A stretch of 46,543 bases of DNA from Winogradskyella sp. Its GTDB lineage: Bacteria > Bacteroidota > Bacteroidia > Flavobacteriales > Flavobacteriaceae. A program made the position numbers and the translations under genes. The stretch spans positions 1-46,543 of the forward strand of contig JABDKL010000073.1 in NCBI GenBank assembly GCA_013002225.1. Direction: 5' to 3'. Below are positions 36,207 to 44,312 of the stretch, in pieces (the stretch's first letter is position 1; the number at the start of each line of letters is the position of its first letter). The notes below the pieces were generated by a model. The model was given only the letters and a program-made list of their open reading frames with translations, did not search any database and was not told where the DNA came from.

Positions 36207-37304
36207 TTACTTCCGCCCTAGTGCCAAAATTTCGTCTGTAAATTCACCGAATAAAGGTCCATTTGGTATTTGAATCTCTAAGCCTTGTCCATAAGTGTTG
36301 TATTCAATCAAAACTGGATCATTCTCCTTATCAATCGCTATATCCCATGATATTAGTTTAAAATAAGGAACTATAGGATGCATTTCCTTTACCATTTTGG
36401 TCACTAACGCGTAATTTGGTAATTGGGTTTCAGCCAACGTAACGCCTGACGCCGTACTAGGAAGTTTTTTACCTTGCCTATTTATACCGTACGATTTAAG
36501 TGCTCCATTATCTTTTATACCGCAGAACATTGCACCGTTATCACCCGAAAAATTGTCAGTTTCATTACCCGGACCTCCAATTCTTAAAGCTGAAGATAAT
36601 ACATAAACCGTATTATCTTTTAGATAAGTAACTACCCTAATAGTATTTAACGAAGAAGGGTTAAGTTGATTAATTATATCGCTTTGCTCTAGAACATATT
36701 GCACTATAAAGTCCTTATTATAGCGTCTAAAAAGATCTTTCAGATACGTTTGCTTCAACGAGGTAAGATTATCATTTACTGTAAATATTATAATATCCTT
36801 TCCCCTACCAGAATCAATTGTTGGTTTTATTAGCAGTTTTTTGTTAGCGGCATTACAAAGTTCAATGGCTTTTTCTTCAGTTATTATTTTGCTGTTAGCG
36901 CTATAAAATCCATTGATATTTTGAATAATATACTCAGGCTGTTTAAAATCTTTAAAAATTGTATAGGTGAAATTCTTATCTATAAGTGCTGGCCATTGCT
37001 TTTTACTATTTATTTCAGGACAGATATAGGGCCTAAATATATCTAATGGAATATAATCGGCATGAAATTCTCCCGTCATGGCTTTATAGTATCTATGAAA
37101 ATAAGTATTCTGTAATTTATAACCTCTTTTCTTATAAAAACGTTTTGCAGTTTTAATTTCAACCTGTGTTAGTTTGGGCGCTTTTATATCTTTAATTAGT
37201 TTTTTACGACTTCTTCTTGTATTCATTTTCTGATTAAAAGCATGCAAACTTTTTTGTAAATTCAAAATTTTCTGAAGAGTTATTTTTTTTATAATATGAT
37301 ACAT
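36207..37304 (-). CDS. Sugar-transfer-associated ATP-grasp protein
   Basis: 365 residues of the ATP-grasp type described from polysaccharide loci. Basic N-terminus (1-65), then the ATP-grasp fold: Lys160 in LLIKPTIDSGRGKDIIIF with a Gly-rich lid (SGRGK 165-169), NTIRVVTYLKD, DNFSGDNGAMFCG (250-262), and metal ligands Asp321 and Glu334/Asn336 in SWDIAID...LIEYNTYGQG. ATP-grasp enzymes join a carboxylate (via acyl phosphate) to an amine or thiol. Substrates are unknown. It is the last gene of the minus-strand arm of the cluster, after the 426-base gap that holds GNAT debris. Confidence 0.87.
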   Translation of the reverse strand: MYHIIKKITLQKILNLQKSLHAFNQKMNTRRSRKKLIKDIKAPKLTQVEIKTAKRFYKKRGYKLQNTYFHRYYKAMTGEFHADYIPLDIFRPYICPEINSKKQWPALIDKNFTYTIFKDFKQPEYIIQNINGFYSANSKIITEEKAIELCNAANKKLLIKPTIDSGRGKDIIIFTVNDNLTSLKQTYLKDLFRRYNKDFIVQYVLEQSDIINQLNPSSLNTIRVVTYLKDNTVYVLSSALRIGGPGNETDNFSGDNGAMFCGIKDNGALKSYGINRQGKKLPSTASGVTLAETQLPNYALVTKMVKEMHPIVPYFKLISWDIAIDKENDPVLIEYNTYGQGLEIQIPNGPLFGEFTDEILALGRK

Positions 37305-37730
37305 CCTTTATAGATAGAAACTTGAGATTTTATTAGGCTAATATTTAGACTCTAATGTTAAGTTATACACTGTTTAAATATAAATAAACTGGCTATAATT
37401 TTAATCTTCCTTGAAATTTAATAGCAGATTTATTAAAATATTCGGCGATTGTATAGAAATTAGTGATGTTATCATTAGCTGAAAATTATAGAATTTGTAC
37501 CTTAGATATGTAGCTATATTTTTTTCCTATACTCTACAAGAACATAAATGCAAGGCTAGTAGCAACTGTTCTTATTTAACTCAAACTCTATAGATTTGTA
37601 ATTTTTTTGTTCATGATAAATCGTAAAGATGCTAAGGTTAAATGCCAATAACTCTCTTCGGGCTACTTGTATCCCTTTTTGTGATTTTAATTTTAATAAT
37701 GGATATATTCTTATATCTTAGTTATTATAA
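37305..37730. other. 426-base gap holding gene debris
   Basis: No intact gene. The left half (about 37366-37600, minus strand) is a decayed GNAT copy, described separately. The right half holds a stop-free minus-strand stretch (about 37717-37559, some 53 codons, no ATG) containing KGIQVARRELLAF and KSIEFELNKNSCY, which I cannot assign. It is visibly richer in G and C around 37640-37680 than its surroundings. Confidence 0.6.
37366..37600 (-). pseudogene. Decayed third GNAT paralog (C-terminal half)
   Basis: Translating the minus strand gives, in pieces, the C-terminal half of the neighbouring GNATs: CIYVLVEYRKK (frame 1), then NIATYLRYKFYNFQL (frame 2), then DNITNFYTIAEYFNKSAIKF and QGRLKL-stop-PVYLYL (frame 3). 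The intact paralog at 38404-39048 reads SMYTFEAYRGKN, LAPYLRYHSYDFLRK and NITTFYSVSEYFNKSTIRF in the same order and spacing. The breaks are a missing A in the A7 tract (T7 on plus at 37519-37525), a missing base near 37475, and a TAG at 37395-37393. The N-terminal half is not recognisable, so this is a relic, not expressed protein. Confidence 0.8.
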
Positions 37731-38374
37731 CTATATATAGTTTTTTAAGGTATAATTAAAGGTCCATTTTTTAAATAATACTATATTAAGATAAAGTGCT
37801 ACGGTTTTGCTATTTAACTTTTTCTGTATTCTTAAAGCAGACTTATTGAAGTACTCAGTTATTGAATGATGGAAAACAATACCTTGTTTCTCAAATAATT
37901 TATAGCGTTCATAAATCATATATGGGGAAATATTTTTTCCCCTATATTTATTGAAAGTGTACATACTATGAATGTAAATCTCATTATCATTTAATGGAAA
38001 AAAACGCTTTCTAAAATAAAAAGACTTATTTTTCACCATATAATAGGATACAAATTCATTATTGTGCTTTATTCCCATGCATATATCTCCATTTTTTATA
38101 TCTTTTAACAAGTCTTTTTGTTCCAAGCTCTTAATTAAAGGTTTTATCATTTTTAAATCTGTCTCATTAAAAATAATCACTTTAGAATTAATTTTCTCAA
38201 CCCTAATTTTTTGAGGCAAGGCGGCATCTTTAGTAGAAATAAAATAATAATAAGGCATTATATCTATCCCAATCTTAGCAAGATTATTTCGTAAGCCCTG
38301 TATAAACAAACCATGTTTAGCAAGTTTGTAAACCCACTTTATCCTGTTAATAAAACCTTTTTATTATTTTCCAT
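37731..38374 (-). pseudogene. GNAT-family acyltransferase with a one-base frameshift at codon 5-6 (copy 2)
   Basis: The long open frame can start only at a TTG (38309, 192 residues), but the coding similarity continues upstream of it: FINRIKWVYKLAKHGLFIQG is in frame and matches YRIKWISNILKHGLFLHG of the neighbour. Two TAA codons then stop that frame, while an ATG at 38374-38372 begins MENNKK in another frame. Adding one A to the five-A tract (T5 on plus at 38358-38362) joins them into exactly 214 residues, the length of the intact neighbour. The rest carries the acyl-CoA loop YRGKNISPYMIY and EYFNKSALRI. Probably inactivated, or phase-variable, or a sequencing slip; the TTG product would lack the first ~22 residues. 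Confidence 0.8.
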
Positions 38375-38403
38375 AATAATTTGTTCTTAAGGACATTTAT
38401 TCT

Positions 38404-39048
38404 TTAGTTATAGTTCTTAATTTTAAAGTTAAATGTCCATTTTTTAAAAAGCACCAGGCTGAGGTAAAGTTTCTTTGGTTTTGAATTCAATTTTTTCTTA
38501 AATCTAATCGTCGATTTATTGAAATATTCACTAACACTGTAAAATGTGGTTATATTCATTTTTCTTAAAAAATCATAGCTATGATAGCGTAAATAAGGCG
38601 CCAAATTTTTACCACGATACGCTTCGAAAGTATACATACTATGCAAATAACTTTCTGTAGATTTTAATTTAAAAAATCGTTTTCTAAAACTAAATGGCTT
38701 GCGTTTAATAAACATATAAGCCGCAATTTCTTGGTTATGTTTTAGGCCAATACAAATTTCGCCATTTTTTAAGTCAGCAAGTAAGTCCTTTTGCTCTATT
38801 CCAATTATGGTATTTTTAATATGGTTAATTTCTAGTTCCCCAAAAGTAGATAACTCAAATTTCTTATCCTCTCCTCTTATTTGAGGAGGACTTATTGGAC
38901 TAGTAGCTTCCTCTACCCAATAATATGGCATAAAATCAAATCCAATTTTCGCTAAATTATTACGTACACCGTGCAAAAACAAACCATGCTTGAGAATATT
39001 TGATATCCATTTAATACGGTAGGATAAACCACTTTTATCTCCTTCCAT
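38404..39048 (-). CDS. GNAT-family acyltransferase, intact copy
   Basis: 214 residues, starting MEGDKSGLSYRIKW. The C-terminal two-thirds is a GNAT fold: strand CIGLKHNQEIAAYMF, then the acyl-CoA pyrophosphate loop YRGKNLAPYLRYHSYDFL (145-150 core R-G-K-N-L-A), the downstream strand FYSVSEYFNKSTIRFKKKL, and a basic C-terminus. The N-terminal ~60 residues (HGLFLHGVRNNLAKIGFDF) are specific to this small family. Substrate unknown; presumably transfers an acyl group to an amine of a sugar or small molecule. Lies 8 bases after the BKACE stop and 29 before the frameshifted paralog: same transcript. Confidence 0.82.
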   Translation of the reverse strand: MEGDKSGLSYRIKWISNILKHGLFLHGVRNNLAKIGFDFMPYYWVEEATSPISPPQIRGEDKKFELSTFGELEINHIKNTIIGIEQKDLLADLKNGEICIGLKHNQEIAAYMFIKRKPFSFRKRFFKLKSTESYLHSMYTFEAYRGKNLAPYLRYHSYDFLRKMNITTFYSVSEYFNKSTIRFKKKLNSKPKKLYLSLVLFKKWTFNFKIKNYN

Positions 39049-39056
39049 ACTTAGAT

Positions 39057-39923
39057 TTATTTGTAAACTCGCCCATACTTGCCATGACCAGGTTCCATTT
39101 GCATATGTACTCTAAACTCCGTTGGCGTCATGACCTCTCTGTTATTTGCTTTTGCTATTACGTGTATTCGTTTAATAAGTTCCTCATTGGTAGCCAGTGT
39201 AGTGCGCTCCGCATCGAACCAAATGTTATCTTCCAAACCGACTCTTACCCCTTTTCCTATCGCTATAGCCAAGGAATTCATCATTAATTGTCCGTTTCCA
39301 ATCCCTGCTATACTTACTAACGAATCATCTGGAACATCATTAAGCATAACACCTGTATGCAACAAGTTAGTTTGTGCGCAAGCTATATTACCGAATAGCA
39401 GATTATAATATAAGGGTGGCCTAATGAAATCTTTTTTGACCAAATATTTACCAAAATTGATCATTCCCACATCAAAAACTTCCAGCTCTGGTACAATTCC
39501 TTTTGATTTCATTGTAGTCGCTAATTCTTCAATCATACTTGGCGCATTCATACTTGCAACTTTATTAAAGTTTAGAGAACTCAAGGTTAAACTTCCCATA
39601 TCTGGCTTAAGACTACCCTCCAGTGATAAAACATCAGCCCTTTTATCTAGCGTATTAAAATTTCGCCCACTCAATGATGTACAAATCACCAAATCTGGAG
39701 CATACTTTCTGATACCCTCAATTATATCTGCATATACTTCTTTTTTATAAGTTGGAACTCCTGTCTTCTCATCTCTGGCATGAATATGGGTCATTGTTAT
39801 GCCTAACTCGTATGCGCGATGAACATCTTCTATTATTTCATTAACTTTAACGGGTACATGCGGCGTCATTTCCTTAGTTGGAATCATGCCTGTCGGAGTA
39901 AAGTTAATTATTAACTTTTTCAT
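39057..39923 (-). CDS. BKACE-family beta-keto acid cleavage enzyme
   Basis: A 288-residue Zn-dependent TIM barrel of the 3-keto-5-aminohexanoate cleavage (Kce/DUF849) family: beta-keto acid plus acetyl-CoA gives an acyl-CoA (or amino-acyl-CoA) plus acetoacetate. Start KLIINFTPTGMIPTKEMTPH; metal ligands His46 and His48 in MTHIHARDEKTG and Glu231 in RVGLEDNIWF, all present; SGRNFNTLDKR and IAGIGNGQL are substrate-loop regions. No lysine-fermentation or carnitine genes lie nearby, so true Kce is unlikely. The context of acyl-activating and acyl-transferring genes suggests it makes an acyl-CoA for them. Confidence 0.9.
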   Translation of the reverse strand: MKKLIINFTPTGMIPTKEMTPHVPVKVNEIIEDVHRAYELGITMTHIHARDEKTGVPTYKKEVYADIIEGIRKYAPDLVICTSLSGRNFNTLDKRADVLSLEGSLKPDMGSLTLSSLNFNKVASMNAPSMIEELATTMKSKGIVPELEVFDVGMINFGKYLVKKDFIRPPLYYNLLFGNIACAQTNLLHTGVMLNDVPDDSLVSIAGIGNGQLMMNSLAIAIGKGVRVGLEDNIWFDAERTTLATNEELIKRIHVIAKANNREVMTPTEFRVHMQMEPGHGKYGRVYK

Positions 39924-40029
39924 TAAATGATTATTAAATTAGTTTGTAAACTATATAATAAAAACATGAATAATGAAATTATCCGATGAATTGAATGCCA
40001 AACACTACAAATGGAACTTTTAATTGCTT

Positions 40030-41334
40030 CTATAGTTGGTTATAGTATTCGTTAACAACTTCTCGCCGTTTGCCGGAGGCAAGAATAGGAATTTCACTTA
40101 CATAATTAATTTTAATTTCAGCATTGCTACCTAAGTAGCTCTGGAATTCTTTAATGAGTTCATTCTCATTTACCTTAGTTTCTGTGTTAAGGTTTATTTC
40201 ATACTGCTTTAGCCCTTTTTGAACAAACTGAAATTGTTTGAAATTGCCATAATTAACAAGTCTCGCAGAGATATGAGAAGGTACTAACATGCCCATGGTA
40301 TCATAAATAAGATCGAGTTTTCTACCATAAACGTGAGTAAAATAAGGTTTACCTTCTTGGTCGACCTTCATAATGCCAACATCGCCAGTATCATACCTAA
40401 TAATCGGATTTACTTTGTTGTACAAATCTGTTATAACAATCCTTCCTAATTTGCCGTTACCTAACTTTTCATCTTTATTCAAATCAAAAATCTCAATAAC
40501 ATAACTTGAATCGTTTATTCTAAATCTCGTATCATCAGGATCGATTTGTTGAGCAATGATACCATTTTCATTATTTGAGTATCTAGAAATTGGTTTAATA
40601 TTAAAATATTTAAATACAGATTTTCTTGTAGTATGATTTAATGCTTCTGATATAGTAATTAAGGAAATGGTTTTAAACTTTATAGGATTTTCTTCCAGAC
40701 CATCTAAATAATTACAAATTTTCTCAAAAGCTGAAGAATAGCCTATAAAGCTAATGGGCGAATTACTTTTATTTAATTTTTTGATGAGTTTATCAATTTC
40801 CAAATTCGATAAATTAAAAATACTACATGGATATATATTTTTCATTTTGAAACTATATCGCATTTTAATATTAAATGAATTTTTCCAGATTTTTATATAT
40901 ACGAGATGATTTCCAACCTTAAAATTTGATTGTGCAGAGAAGTAAATATTATCTACCACATTTTTGTTAACCTTTGTTTTATTCTGATAAATACTAAACG
41001 GAGCTCCCGTAGAACCGCTTGTTGATACTTTTACACAGCTGTTAAGACTAAATGTCGATGATTTAAAATCTTCAAAATTATCCCGTATTAGATTTTTATT
41101 TATTATAGGAAAATTGTCTAAACTGTTTGGCTCTATATGTTCATAAAACGTAGTAGTTGTTGTGGCATGCGCTAACAATTCAGCTAATTTGGATTTAATC
41201 TCCAAGTTTACATATTCAAAGTCTCTTTTAGATAAGATCTTTCGAGTGTAATTAAGTAATTCCTTCAATCGATGTCCTTTTAAAAAATCAACCAACCAAA
41301 AAATCTGATATCTTAGTTTTTCTCCTAATCCCAT
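40030..41334 (-). CDS. CapK/PaaK-like adenylate-forming enzyme (copy 2)
   Basis: 434 residues, a full-length paralog of the gene at 34894-36204: same start pattern (FWLVDFLKG against FWLLDLLKG), P-loop KVSTSGSTGAPF at the same position (SGSTG 106-110), SRYSNNENGIIAQQ, IIRYDTGD, and C-terminal Lys422 in ASGKRREVV. An acyl-adenylate-forming enzyme; the acid is unknown and probably differs from that of copy 1 given the divergence in the 115-230 region. First gene of the minus-strand arm; 106 bases separate it from the BKACE gene. Upstream is the dnaK terminator, so it needs its own promoter, which I could not identify. Confidence 0.88.
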   Translation of the reverse strand: MGLGEKLRYQIFWLVDFLKGHRLKELLNYTRKILSKRDFEYVNLEIKSKLAELLAHATTTTTFYEHIEPNSLDNFPIINKNLIRDNFEDFKSSTFSLNSCVKVSTSGSTGAPFSIYQNKTKVNKNVVDNIYFSAQSNFKVGNHLVYIKIWKNSFNIKMRYSFKMKNIYPCSIFNLSNLEIDKLIKKLNKSNSPISFIGYSSAFEKICNYLDGLEENPIKFKTISLITISEALNHTTRKSVFKYFNIKPISRYSNNENGIIAQQIDPDDTRFRINDSSYVIEIFDLNKDEKLGNGKLGRIVITDLYNKVNPIIRYDTGDVGIMKVDQEGKPYFTHVYGRKLDLIYDTMGMLVPSHISARLVNYGNFKQFQFVQKGLKQYEINLNTETKVNENELIKEFQSYLGSNAEIKINYVSEIPILASGKRREVVNEYYNQL

Positions 41335-41409
41335 TATTTAATTTACACTGTATTAACTCTGCTATAAATCTATAATAATTTAAACACTAATATAATTTAT
41401 TGAAACAAA

Positions 41410-41445
41410 AAAAAAACGCAATCAAATAAATGATTGCGTTTTTTT
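41410..41445. terminator. Intrinsic terminator of dnaK
   Basis: Perfect 15-bp stem (AAAAAAACGCAATCA / TGATTGCGTTTTTTT) with a 6-base loop, A/T runs on both sides, 41 bases after the dnaK stop. Confidence 0.88.
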
Positions 41446-41486
41446 ATTATCCGCTCTGATATAATATCAGAATGCTAAAAATGATA

Positions 41487-43403
41487 TTATTTTACTTCTT
41501 CAAAATCTACATCTTCCACATCACTTGTATCATCCGCAGCCTGTCCTTTAGCTCCAGCACCTGCATCTGTTGGTCCTCCTTCTGGCGCACCCTGAGCTTC
41601 TGCCTGAGCTTTATACATTTCTTCACTTGCTACTTTCCACGCTTCGTTAATTTTCTCTAAAGCAGGATCAATAACAGCGATATCCTTAGTTTCATAAGCT
41701 TTTTTCAATTCTTCAAGAGCTTCTTCGATTGGTTTTTTCTTATCTTCAGATAACTTATCTCCAAATTCAGTTAATTGACTTTCAGTTTGGAAGATCATCG
41801 CATCTGCCTGATTTAATTTATCAGCCGTTTCTTTCGCCTTAGCATCCGCTTCAGCATTTGCTTCTGCTTCTGCTTTCATCTTTTGGATTTCTTCTTCCGT
41901 TAATCCAGATGATGCTTCAATTCTAATATCTTGAGATTTGTTTGTTGCTTTATCTGTAGCAGATACTTTAATAATACCATTGGCATCAATATCAAACGTT
42001 ACTTCAATCTGAGGTGTTCCTCGTCTTGCTGGTGGTATACCATCTAAATGGAAACGACCAATCGTTTTGTTATCTGCTGCCATTGGGCGCTCACCTTGTA
42101 ATACGTGAATTTCTACTGATGGCTGGTTATCTGCAGCTGTTGAGAATACTTGCGATTTCTTTGTCGGAATCGTCGTATTTGCTTCAATCAGCTTTGTCAT
42201 TACATTACCCATAGTTTCGATACCAAGAGATAATGGTGTAACGTCTAATAAAAGAACGTCTTTTACATCACCCGTTAATACACCACCCTGAATACCTGCT
42301 CCTAAAGAAACAACCTCATCTGGGTTTACACCTTTACTTGGTGCTTTTCCGAAGAATTTCTCTACGGCTTCCTGTACTGCTGGTATACGTGTAGAACCAC
42401 CTACTAAAATAACTTCGTCAATATCAGATTTTGTTAAACCTGCAGCTTTTAATGCTGTTTGACATGGCTCTATAGTGCGCTTAATTAAATCATCTATTAA
42501 CTGCTCAAATTTAGAACGCGTTAATGTACGTACCAAGTGCTTAGGACCACTCGCTGTTGCAGTTACATAAGGCAAGTTAATTTCTGTCTGTGCAGAAGAT
42601 GATAACTCAATCTTCGCTTTTTCAGCAGCTTCTTTAAGACGTTGTAAAGCCATAGGGTCTTTACGTAAGTCCATATCTTCATCCTTAATAAACTCTTCAG
42701 CTAACCAATCTATAATTCTTTCATCAATATCATCACCACCTAAGTGTGTGTCACCATCTGTAGACAATACTTCAAATACGCCGTCACCTAATTCTAGAAT
42801 AGAAACATCATGAGTACCACCACCAAAATCGAATACTACGATTTTTTGGTCTGTACCTTTTTTATCCATTCCGTAAGCTAATGCAGCAGCCGTAGGCTCG
42901 TTAATAATACGCTCTACTTTTAAACCTGCAATTTCACCAGCTTCTTTAGTTGCCTGACGTTGTGCATCGTTAAAATATGCCGGAACCGTAATAACAGCTC
43001 TACTTACGTCTGCCCCTAAATAATCTTCTGCCGTTTTCTTCATTTTTTGAAGAATCATTGCCGATAATTCTTGAGGCGTATATAAACGACCATCAATATC
43101 TACTCTTGGTGTATCGTTATCTCCTTTTACCACTTTATACGGTACGCGTTCTGCTTCTTTTTTAGACTCAGAATACTTATTACCCATAAAACGCTTAATA
43201 GAATAAACGGTTTTTGTAGGGTTAGTTACCGCTTGTCTTTTTGCTGGATCACCAACTTTAATTTCACCACCTTCTACGAAAGCGATTACCGAAGGTGTTG
43301 TTCTCTTACCTTCAGCGTTTGGGATTACAACTGGCTCATTACCTTCCATTACAGAAACACAAGAGTTGGTTGTACCTAAATCAATTCCAATAATCTTACT
43401 CAT
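41487..43403 (-). CDS. dnaK: Chaperone protein DnaK (Hsp70)
   Basis: A 638-residue Hsp70. ATPase domain with [16 protein letters not shown] (6-21), [29 protein letters not shown] and [12 protein letters not shown]; note His replaces the usual Phe/Tyr in the GGGT-x-DVS box, seen in other Bacteroidota. Substrate-binding domain from ~390 ([14 protein letters not shown]) and helical lid. The C-terminus ends [10 protein letters not shown], the usual EEV-type tail. dnaJ and grpE are not adjacent. A 285-base upstream region contains a TGACA-N3-TGTCA palindrome. Confidence 0.98.
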   Translation of the reverse strand: MSKIIGIDLGTTNSCVSVMEGNEPVVIPNAEGKRTTPSVIAFVEGGEIKVGDPAKRQAVTNPTKTVYSIKRFMGNKYSESKKEAERVPYKVVKGDNDTPRVDIDGRLYTPQELSAMILQKMKKTAEDYLGADVSRAVITVPAYFNDAQRQATKEAGEIAGLKVERIINEPTAAALAYGMDKKGTDQKIVVFDFGGGTHDVSILELGDGVFEVLSTDGDTHLGGDDIDERIIDWLAEEFIKDEDMDLRKDPMALQRLKEAAEKAKIELSSSAQTEINLPYVTATASGPKHLVRTLTRSKFEQLIDDLIKRTIEPCQTALKAAGLTKSDIDEVILVGGSTRIPAVQEAVEKFFGKAPSKGVNPDEVVSLGAGIQGGVLTGDVKDVLLLDVTPLSLGIETMGNVMTKLIEANTTIPTKKSQVFSTAADNQPSVEIHVLQGERPMAADNKTIGRFHLDGIPPARRGTPQIEVTFDIDANGIIKVSATDKATNKSQDIRIEASSGLTEEEIQKMKAEAEANAEADAKAKETADKLNQADAMIFQTESQLTEFGDKLSEDKKKPIEEALEELKKAYETKDIAVIDPALEKINEAWKVASEEMYKAQAEAQGAPEGGPTDAGAGAKGQAADDTSDVEDVDFEEVK

Positions 43404-43505
43404 AATTTTTATGTTGTTAATTGTTTTCCGCTAACGCGAAAAAGTATGTTTTTAAATTTTAAACTTGCTTATAATTAGTCAATGATTATGCCATTAGAAA
43501 AAATA

Positions 43506-43518
43506 TGACATCATGTCA
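43506..43518. promoter_or_regulatory. TGACA-N3-TGTCA palindrome upstream of dnaK
   Basis: TGACATCATGTCA: 6-base arms around one central base, 103 bases before the dnaK start and 171 before the divergent lipoprotein gene. A plausible operator for either gene. It is not the CIRCE element bound by HrcA. Confidence 0.4.
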
Positions 43519-43564
43519 GATTCTTATTATTAAGATTTATTTTAGAAACACCATACTTTGGTAT

Positions 43565-43572
43565 TAGTTTTG
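43565..43572 (+). promoter_or_regulatory. Candidate -7 element for the collagen-like lipoprotein gene
   Basis: TAGTTTTG fits TAnnTTTG but has no clear -33 partner; it would give a leader of about 110 bases that includes the start-stop pair at 43651-43656. Confidence 0.25.
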
Positions 43573-43641
43573 ATATATTAAAAAATAAATGCTTGTAAAT
43601 TATCAATAACATTAGATAACTAATTTAAAATATAAACATAT

Positions 43642-43656
43642 GGAGGTACCATGTGA
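43642..43656 (+). other. Start-stop minimal ORF (ATG TGA) with a strong Shine-Dalgarno
   Basis: GGAGG (43642-43646), then four bases, then ATGTGA. It lies 33 bases upstream of the lipoprotein ATG. A perfect Shine-Dalgarno is rare in this window. May be chance. Confidence 0.35.
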
Positions 43657-43688
43657 TCTAAATAAACACAACAATTAAACATTAAATC

Positions 43689-44195
43689 ATGAAACGTATT
43701 TTGTCTTTACTTACTGTATTCACCTTACTATTAACAGCTTGTGAAGGCCCTCAAGGCCCTCCTGGTTTTGATGGCTTTGATGGTCAAGATGGTGGCATAA
43801 TTGTATCGTCTGCCTTTGAAATTGAACTCGACTTTGACGCTGCAAACAACTACGAATTTGTTGAGCCCTACGGGTTCGAAGTTTTTCCTGCAGATGTAAC
43901 TTTAGTCTATGTCCTCTGGGAAACGTTATCAGACGGTACAGAAGTATGGAGAGCCCTACCACAGACCGTTCAATTTAACGATGGTAATCTGGTATATAAT
44001 TACGATTTTACGCAAACAGATGTACGCTTCTTTTTAGAAGGCACAACAGATTTTAATACCTTAGATGCATCCTACACGCAGAACCAAGTGTTTAGAGTGG
44101 TTGTTCTCCCGGCAGATAATGTTGGCCGTGTAGATTATTCAGATCTTAATGCTGTAATGGAAATGTACGGCATCACAACATTTAGTAAACGATAG
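43689..44195 (+). CDS. Collagen-like lipoprotein
   Basis: 168 residues. Lipoprotein signal MKRILSLLTVFTLLLTAC with lipidated Cys18, directly followed by a short Gly-X-Y run (GPQGPPGFDGFDGQDGG, 20-36), the minimal collagen-like motif, and a ~130-residue beta-rich domain (SAFEIELDFDAANNYEFVEP, VFRVVVLPADNV). Members of this family recur in Flavobacteriaceae with longer or shorter G-X-Y runs; function unknown. The run is too short to form a stable triple helix by itself. Own terminator downstream. Confidence 0.85.
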   Translation: MKRILSLLTVFTLLLTACEGPQGPPGFDGFDGQDGGIIVSSAFEIELDFDAANNYEFVEPYGFEVFPADVTLVYVLWETLSDGTEVWRALPQTVQFNDGNLVYNYDFTQTDVRFFLEGTTDFNTLDASYTQNQVFRVVVLPADNVGRVDYSDLNAVMEMYGITTFSKR

Positions 44196-44226
44196 AATTT
44201 AGTAGATTTAGCATAGAAATTAATAG

Positions 44227-44258
44227 AGTCTTGACCGTACAAGTCAAGACTTTTTTTT
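44227..44258 (+). terminator. Intrinsic terminator of the lipoprotein gene
   Basis: Stem AGTCTTGAC (44227-44235) with GTCAAGACT (44243-44251), loop of 7, then a T run, 31 bases after the stop. Confidence 0.85.
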
Positions 44259-44289
44259 GTGTCTCAACGTTAAACAAAACGTATATTTG
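44256..44289 (+). promoter_or_regulatory. Promoter of sdaA
   Basis: TTTG (44256-44259), 22-base spacer, TATATTTG (44282-44289), 23 bases before the ATG. The -33 element reuses the T run of the preceding terminator. Confidence 0.5.
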
Positions 44290-44312
44290 TGCACTTTTAA
44301 ATCAATCATTAC

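Noticed and set aside
38358-38362. Programmed ribosomal frameshift at the A5 tract of the GNAT gene
   Set aside because: The tract is short, lies at codons 5-6, and has no stimulatory structure that I can see; slippage mutation or sequencing error is simpler.
39084-39750. Three plus-strand open frames (67-108 codons) opposite the BKACE gene
   Set aside because: Antisense shadows of a well-supported gene with intact catalytic residues.
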